Assembly (NCBI RefSeq): GCF_021354595.1
Contig: NZ_JADWYJ010000004.1
Location: forward strand, 558,001-622,000
Source of the DNA: Maribellus sp. CM-23
GTDB taxonomy: Bacteria > Bacteroidota > Bacteroidia > Bacteroidales > Prolixibacteraceae
Length of the DNA: 64,000 bases
Direction: 5' to 3'
Both the position numbers and the translations under genes were made by a program. This document shows, one piece after another, positions 58,822 through 64,000 of the stretch; the first letter of the stretch is position 1, and each line of letters starts with the position of its first letter. The notes beneath the pieces were generated by a model that was not told the origin of the DNA, ran no database searches, and worked only from the letters and a program-made list of their open reading frames with translations.

Positions 58822-60939
58822 ATGCTAAGTTCATCTTTCATAAAAAGAATGGTAATGATCCTCGCTTTTGCCGGGATGTTTTTTGCATCTCCGCTTGGCG
58901 CGCGCGAGGTAATTTCGTTTAACGATAACTGGTTGTTTAAGAAAGCCGATAACTTTCCGAAAACATTTGACGAGGAATGGCAGCAGGTGCGCATCCCTCA
59001 TACCTGGAATGCCGAGGATATGCAGGTGAAAAAGAACATTTTTTATGCCGGGCCTGCCTATTATAAAAAGCAATATACTCCCGATGCCAGCCTCCGTGAA
59101 AAACGTTTCTTTTTAAGGTTTCAGGGCGTGGCGGCGGTTGCCGAAGTATACGTAAACAATTCAATTGCCGGAAAACACAAAGGCGGCTATGGCGCTTTTG
59201 CGATCGAAATATCAGCTTTACTAAAGCCGGGCGAACCCAACGAGATAATCGTAAAGGTTGACAATGCACCGCGCCCTGACGTGATTCCGATTAACCATAC
59301 TTTGTTTGGAGTCTACGGCGGGATTTACCGCCCTGTAGAGCTGATAATTACCGATAAGATAAACATTGCCGTAACAGATTACGCTTCGCCGGGGGTGTAT
59401 ATTTCTCAAAAAAATGTAACGTCAAAATCGGCTGATGTAACGATCAAAACAAAACTCGAAAACAAAAACAAAGAGTCGCGTGAAGTAACAATTCTTACTA
59501 CTTTGTATGAACAGAACGGAAATAAAAAGGCTGAATACAACTTGCCGGTTCGTGTGTTGCCGCAAGGACGCCAGGTTTTCGAACAGCATTTTAGCATAAA
59601 GAAACCGCACTTGTGGCAGGGGCTCGAAGATCCGCATCTGTATAAAACAGTTGTTCAAATTCTTTCGGAAGGCGAAGTTATTGATGAAATTGTACAACCC
59701 TTGGGCTTGAGGCATTTTGAGTTGAAAAACAACGACGGGATGTACCTGAACGGCAAAAAAGTGCCGATGTACGGTGTTTGCCGTCATCAGGACTGGTGGC
59801 AAAAAGGAAGTGCACTAAGCAATCTGGAGCACGAAACCGATTTGCAAATGATCAGGGAAATAGGGGCCACCACCATCCGTTTTGCGCACTATCAGCAGGC
59901 AGAATATATTTATTCGAAATGCGACAGCATGGGGTTTATTGTATGGGCCGAAATACCTTTTGTAAACAGGGTAAGTACCGACGAAGCCGATAATGCAAAA
60001 CAACAATTAACCGAACTAATACGTCAGAATTACAACCATCCGTCTATTTATGTATGGGGTCTGCACAACGAAGTTTATACGCCCTACAATTACACGGTGG
60101 CTTTAACAACAGAACTTAACGATCTGGCAAAATCAGAAGATCCGTCCCGTTATACGGTTTCGGTGAATGGCCATCAGGCCGTGGACCAGGCATCGAACCT
60201 GAATGCCGACATTCAGGGTATTAACCATTATTTTGGCTGGTACGGCGGAGAAATCGGAGACATCGAAAACTGGGTTGATGGCATGGAACAGGAATTCCCG
60301 GATCATAAAATTATATTTTCAGAGTATGGCGCCGAAGCAAATATTTACCAGCAAGAAGAAATGGTGGGCGAATTTGGGCGTTACTTCTCTCAATTTTATC
60401 CCGAAACCTTTGCCACCAAATTTCACGAAATCCAGTGGGGGGTTATTGCCAAACATCCTTATTTACTCGCTTCTTATGTGTGGAACATGTTCGACTTTGC
60501 CACACCGGTAAATACACAGGGTGGTGTGGAAGCCCGGAATATGAAAGGCCTGGTAACTTTTGACAGGGAAGTAAAAAAAGATCCGTTCTACTGGTACAAA
60601 GCCAACTGGAGCAAAGAACCGGTACTTTACTTAACACAACGGAGAGCGGTTAAACGCGTCAATAAAACCACCCCGGTAACGGTTTATTCCAACATCGGTG
60701 TTCCCCGGCTTTTTGTGAATGGAGTAGAAGTAAGCCACTACCGGCAAGGAACTACCCCGGTACATTATATTTTTGAGGGAGTTGAATTAAAAGAAGGCGA
60801 GAATATAATCGAAGCAAAAGCAGGGGCTAACGGTATTTCGTACGACGACAAGATTGTTTGGGATTATTCGGAAGACAATAAACTGCTGAACAACTACTCG
60901 CCACCCAAGAAAAAAACAGAAGAACATATCGGACTATAA
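58822..60939 (+). CDS. GH2-family glycoside hydrolase (beta-galactosidase/glucuronidase-like)
   Basis: The start at 58822 gives 705 residues with a signal peptide (MILAFAGMFFASPLGA). Order: sugar-binding jelly roll (about 30-185, FNDNWLFKKADNFP, VRIPHTWN), Ig-like domain (about 190-305), TIM barrel (about 310-600) with acid/base Glu417 in YVWGLHNEVYTPYNY and nucleophile Glu501 in IIFSEYGAEANIYQ, then a C-terminal Ig-like DUF4982-type part (about 620-685). NGVEVSHYRQGTTPVHY fits the last of these. GH2 members include beta-galactosidases, beta-glucuronidases and beta-mannosidases; the exact activity cannot be read with certainty. It is probably periplasmic, co-transcribed with GH105 and GH29. 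Confidence 0.9.
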   Translation: MLSSSFIKRMVMILAFAGMFFASPLGAREVISFNDNWLFKKADNFPKTFDEEWQQVRIPHTWNAEDMQVKKNIFYAGPAYYKKQYTPDASLREKRFFLRFQGVAAVAEVYVNNSIAGKHKGGYGAFAIEISALLKPGEPNEIIVKVDNAPRPDVIPINHTLFGVYGGIYRPVELIITDKINIAVTDYASPGVYISQKNVTSKSADVTIKTKLENKNKESREVTILTTLYEQNGNKKAEYNLPVRVLPQGRQVFEQHFSIKKPHLWQGLEDPHLYKTVVQILSEGEVIDEIVQPLGLRHFELKNNDGMYLNGKKVPMYGVCRHQDWWQKGSALSNLEHETDLQMIREIGATTIRFAHYQQAEYIYSKCDSMGFIVWAEIPFVNRVSTDEADNAKQQLTELIRQNYNHPSIYVWGLHNEVYTPYNYTVALTTELNDLAKSEDPSRYTVSVNGHQAVDQASNLNADIQGINHYFGWYGGEIGDIENWVDGMEQEFPDHKIIFSEYGAEANIYQQEEMVGEFGRYFSQFYPETFATKFHEIQWGVIAKHPYLLASYVWNMFDFATPVNTQGGVEARNMKGLVTFDREVKKDPFYWYKANWSKEPVLYLTQRRAVKRVNKTTPVTVYSNIGVPRLFVNGVEVSHYRQGTTPVHYIFEGVELKEGENIIEAKAGANGISYDDKIVWDYSEDNKLLNNYSPPKKKTEEHIGL

Positions 60940-60958
60940 AACAATAAAAATTATCATA

Positions 60959-62482
60959 ATGAAGAAGAACTTATTGATTACAACGCTGCTCTGCTTTTTT
61001 ATGTTTTCAGGATTTGCCCAGGATAAAAGCAAGGAGCGAATCCCATTAAAACATGGTGCCCATCGGGTAGGGAAGCGCAACGACGCAGCCATGCAAAAGT
61101 GGCGCGAGTATGGCCTCGGGCAATTTATTCACTGGGGAGTTTATGCGATCCCCGGCGGTCAGTGGAACGGAAAAACAACTACTTACGCAGCCGAATGGTT
61201 CAGAACGTCGGGATTAATTACACACGAAGAGTACGATAACCTGTACAAACAGTTTAATCCTGTAAATTTCGATGCGAAGGAGTGGGCAAAACAAGCCAAA
61301 CAAATGGGAGCCAGGTACATGATTTTTACGACCAAACACCACGACGGTTTTTGCATGTGGCCCAGCCAATACACTGATTATACAATCGCCAATACTCCGT
61401 ATAAAAAGGACATTGTAAAAGAACTGGTTGATGCGTATACCGCTGAAGGAATTGATGTTTACCTGTATTTTTCGATTATCGACTGGAGTCATCCGGGATA
61501 TTATTCGGGAGGAAATATTAACTCACCCAAAATAAAAGAAACGTTTCAGTCGGGTGGCGATTACAACCCGTTTGAAACAGAAGAACAGGAAAAACGTTAC
61601 GAAGATTTTAAATCGTTTACCCGTAACCAGCTTTTGGAACTGGTAGATAATTATCCGGCCATGAAAGGCCTTTGGTTCGATGGCTCGTGGGATGTTGCCT
61701 GGGTAAAAAATGCGGCCTGGGTTGATACGCTGGGAATGGAACTCAGAGCCAAACATCCGGGACTGATTATCGGAAGCCGCTTCCGGTCGGATGAATTGGG
61801 AAACAGACATGTGGATGCCAATGGCGATCTGATTGACGATTATGACCAGCGCTACGAACGAAGCCTGCCTTCAACCTTGGAAGATACCAAAGGATTTGAC
61901 TGGGACTGTGTAATGACCATTCCGGAAAACCAGTGGGGCTACCACCGCGATTGGTCGCTGTCGTATGTGAAAACTCCGTACGATCTGATTGAAATGACCG
62001 TGAAAGCCACTTCGCTGAATGGTAACTTTGTTATAAACTTTGGCCCCGATGGCGACGGAAATATTCGCACAGAAGAAACAAAGATTGCCAAAGGAGTAGG
62101 AGAGTGGATGGATGTTAACCGCGAAGCTGTTTACGGCGTTCATAATTCGGTGCTGGAAAAACAGGATTGGGGATATTCCACACAAAAAGGTGAATCTATT
62201 TACCTTACTGTATTCAACAAACCAATGAACGACAGAGTTCGGGTGAAGGTTCCCAGAAGCAGAACAAAGGATATGATTTTTGTAATTGAACATGCCGAAT
62301 TTATTTCGGGTAAAAAAGAAGCCATTGTGACCGACGGTGGCCGGGATAAATATGGAAGTTATTACTACGACATCGTGATTCCGCAAAAAGTATCAAACAA
62401 AAAAGAGCCGTTTGTTATTAAAATTAAACTGAAAGAAGTTGACCGCGGGGCAAAAGCGGATTATCAAAAAGCAATAACATAG
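60959..62482 (+). CDS. GH29 alpha-L-fucosidase
   Basis: A 507-residue exported enzyme (signal peptide to about residue 20, FSGFAQ). The catalytic barrel begins YGLGQFIHWGVYAIPGGQWN, and continues with YMIFTTKHHDGFCMWPSQYT. The nucleophile is Asp241 in GLWFDGSWDVAW. NGNFVINFGPDGDGNI precedes the C-terminal beta-sandwich (about 400-495). It removes alpha-linked fucose from glycans. Together with the M60 peptidase gene at the other end of the locus it argues for a fucosylated glycan substrate. Last gene before the terminator at 62538. Confidence 0.94.
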   Translation: MKKNLLITTLLCFFMFSGFAQDKSKERIPLKHGAHRVGKRNDAAMQKWREYGLGQFIHWGVYAIPGGQWNGKTTTYAAEWFRTSGLITHEEYDNLYKQFNPVNFDAKEWAKQAKQMGARYMIFTTKHHDGFCMWPSQYTDYTIANTPYKKDIVKELVDAYTAEGIDVYLYFSIIDWSHPGYYSGGNINSPKIKETFQSGGDYNPFETEEQEKRYEDFKSFTRNQLLELVDNYPAMKGLWFDGSWDVAWVKNAAWVDTLGMELRAKHPGLIIGSRFRSDELGNRHVDANGDLIDDYDQRYERSLPSTLEDTKGFDWDCVMTIPENQWGYHRDWSLSYVKTPYDLIEMTVKATSLNGNFVINFGPDGDGNIRTEETKIAKGVGEWMDVNREAVYGVHNSVLEKQDWGYSTQKGESIYLTVFNKPMNDRVRVKVPRSRTKDMIFVIEHAEFISGKKEAIVTDGGRDKYGSYYYDIVIPQKVSNKKEPFVIKIKLKEVDRGAKADYQKAIT

Positions 62483-62537
62483 AACGGAATATTCAGTTAA
62501 TCGTGCTCTACAAGAACGGTCCCGGATTTTCCCTTTT

Positions 62538-62583
62538 AAAAAGCGCTTAAAGTCAACGACTTTAAGCGCTTTTTAATTTTTTA
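62538..62583 (+). terminator. Strong terminator closing the utilisation locus
   Basis: Perfect 17-base arms (62538-62554 and 62558-62574) around a three-base loop, ending in TTTTT and a further T-rich stretch. The symmetric A and T tails would work in both directions. Confidence 0.93.
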
Positions 62584-63446
62584 ATCATACCCGATGATTG
62601 ATGTTGTATTTACAGGATTCAACGTTTTTATAGCTATCTCTGTCGCAGGGGAGAGATGATAGAAAACAAACTTATAATGTCATTTCTGTTCCCCCATAAT
62701 GAAAAAAGCCGCTGTTTATGCGGCTTTTGGTGATCCCACCGGGAGGAGTATCGAACTTTTTGGAGAAGGATTAGGAGGGTGTACAGAAGTTTATGTGCAC
62801 AAAGTTCAGAAAATGAGGCACTGGTGGTCGGTGAAAAATTACCGAGTAGTGTATTTTGATGAACTACCTGATATATCTGTCTTTGAGTTACTACACCCAA
62901 AAGTTTGACATGGGTAAAATACTATTTCGCAGACATCCGTTTAACAAATTTTCATTTCGGTACAGTGGCTGCAAGGACAATCATATGTTGTTGTTAGAAG
63001 TATAAGCTTTACCTGTAGGATTGGTTGTAGCTTTTGGGCAAAGGATATATTTGGATTTTCCTGTTATCCTTAAACATCATTCATTTCAATCTCAAAAAAG
63101 AAAAATCAGACTACTTCCTTTATCTGTTTTTTTATTTTTAAAAACTGTCGAAATCTTGAATTTTAATGGATACTAGCGGTGAGGACCGTCATTCAACAAT
63201 CTGTTTTTTTCTGCTTTATAACTAGTTGCGTAATAAAAATCGTCCGTAAATAACTCTTAGAGTAAAGCTAATTCTTATTATCATTACAATATTTCTATTA
63301 ATTTTAAAAAGATTTTTTAATAGATCTGTATATTCGATAGTGAGCATATGTCGGTATTTTTTTAATGCATTGTTTCCAGGTTTTAGATTAAACCTAAATT
63401 TTCAAGAATGCTTTAAAGGAAACAAAATATAAGTTTTAAATATGTA
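62584..63446. other. Spacer between the GH29 terminator and the ECF sigma gene
   Basis: About 860 bp. Apart from the tRNA-end-like segment at 62704-62744 nothing recognisable was found. A 69-codon frame at 62699-62908 is mainly a translation of that segment. The right half (62910-63446) is AT-rich and carries no gene that I can support; it must contain the promoter of the sigma gene. Confidence 0.5.
62704..62744 (-). pseudogene. tRNA 3'-end remnant with its terminator
   Basis: Read on the minus strand, TCCCGGTGGGATCACCA (62744-62728) looks like the T-stem, acceptor strand and CCA end of a tRNA. It is followed directly by a nine-base hairpin, AAAAGCCGC/GCGGCTTTT (62728-62704), as behind many tRNA genes. 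The plus-strand translation AAFGDPTG is the familiar antisense translation of tRNA ends. The match stops before the T-loop: GTTCGA is present at 62756-62751 but five or six bases too far, and no anticodon or D arm follows. So it is a fragment, not a working tRNA gene. Confidence 0.45.
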
Positions 63447-64000
63447 TGAATCATTTAACTGAAGAAAGATTATGCGAAGCATTGAAGTTAGGTGAAATTA
63501 AAGCTTTTGATGCTCTTTATTATATATATCACAAAAAACTATTTGCATTTGTATACAAGTTTCTGAAAAACTGGCACGATACAGAAGACCTTGTACAAAA
63601 GGTTTTTGTTATCATTTGGGAAAAGAGAAGAAATATCAATCCCGAAAAATCGTTTAATAGTTACCTATTCACAATTGCCCGAAACGAAGTTTATGATTGG
63701 TTAAAAAAGAAGGCACTTACCGAGTATTGTGATGCTTACCTTTTGGGTGATATTACACAGGATGATGAAAATATAGAGACAAAAAAGATAGTCGAGATTG
63801 TTTATTCGTTAATTAAAAAGATTCCTGAAAGAAGACGTCAGATTTTTTTGTTAAACAGAGAGGAGGGGCTATCCTATAAGCAAATTGCCGTAAAACTTAA
63901 TATTTCTGAAAATACTGTTGATACGCAAATTCGAAATTCTTTAAACTTCCTACGCAAAGAGTTACCCAAGTATTTAAAGGCAGCAGTCCTGCTTTTTATA
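63447..64000 (+). CDS. ECF RNA polymerase sigma-70 factor (partial, 3' end outside window)
   Basis: 184 codons are visible from ATG 63447 (an overlapping ATG at 63443 leads to a stop after six codons). Region 2 (about 20-90): AFDALYYIYHKKLFAFVYKF, EDLVQKVFVIIWEKRRNI and LFTIARNEVYDWLKKK. Region 4 (about 118-175): IKKIPERRRQIFLLNREEGL, then LSYKQIAVKLNISENTVDTQ. Like the sigma factor at 12666 it is of the type paired with FecR and SusC in Bacteroidota, so another utilisation locus probably starts just beyond the window. The two sigma factors are not close copies. Confidence 0.9.

Noticed and set aside
62699..62908. 69-codon open frame starting MKKAAVYAAFGDPTG
   Set aside because: The first third is the antisense translation of a tRNA end and terminator hairpin, a known source of false proteins; the remainder resembles nothing recognisable.
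1..64000. CRISPR arrays, rRNA genes, intact tRNA genes, transposases and integrases
   Set aside because: No regularly spaced repeats, no rRNA-like segments and no transposase or integrase motifs were seen on either strand; the only tRNA-like piece is the fragment near 62.7 kb.

Overview
The window looks like a chromosomal stretch from a member of the Bacteroidota. It carries three SusC/SusD pairs, ECF sigma/FecR regulation with an STN-bearing SusC, a hybrid two-component system, a C-terminal type IX secretion sorting domain, TAnnTTTG-type -7 boxes and a V-type ATPase with the DUF2764 protein. The gene set suggests a free-living or animal-associated Bacteroidia (Marinilabiliales/Prolixibacteraceae would fit), but no marker in the window fixes the genus.

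Region 1 (1-12.36 kb) is a peptidoglycan amino-sugar salvage locus. It holds a NagZ-like GH3 hydrolase (cut by the window edge), a NagX-like DUF5009 membrane protein, AnmK, an SSS-family symporter, a transglutaminase-like lipoprotein, a GH9-NodB fusion, a MurK-type BadF kinase, MurQ and an FCD-type GntR regulator. Both entry routes to MurNAc-6-P (AnmK from anhydroMurNAc, MurK from MurNAc) end at MurQ. Four near-identical 16-bp inverted repeats (TGTAA-N6-TTACA type) lie at the promoters of all the divergent units and are good candidates for the GntR operator.

Region 2 (12.39-29.53 kb) is a 17-kb island bounded by two direct 39-bp repeats (37/39 identical). It encodes an ECF sigma factor with a TTG start, two paralogous SusC/SusD pairs, a FecR anti-sigma factor, a lipoprotein with an F5/8C-like domain, a DUF5077/DUF3472 protein and a PD40-TPR lipoprotein with a CxxCH motif. 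Only the second SusC has an STN signalling domain. No recognisable glycoside hydrolase is present, so the substrate is unknown.

Region 3 (29.7-39.0 kb) is a compact operon: two universal-stress-type proteins, then V-ATPase subunit E, DUF2764, A, B, D, I and K, closed by a terminator. Subunit K keeps the full set of Na+ ligands known from Enterococcus hirae NtpK. Region 4 (39.0-42.2 kb) holds a structured intergenic element, a NarL-type response regulator with its HisKA_3 kinase, and a gene-poor stretch.

Region 5 (42.2-62.58 kb) is a polysaccharide/glycoprotein utilisation locus read entirely rightward. It consists of a secreted M60-like (mucin-type) metallopeptidase between two FISUMP domains, a thioredoxin-like protein, SusC/SusD, a surface glycan-binding-type lipoprotein, a hybrid two-component regulator, then GH105, GH2 and GH29 enzymes. 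The set suggests attack on a fucose- and uronate-containing glycan or glycoprotein. The locus ends at a perfect 17-bp-stem terminator. Region 6 (62.58-64.0 kb) has a short stretch resembling a tRNA 3' end with its terminator, an otherwise empty spacer, and the start of a second ECF sigma factor cut by the window end.
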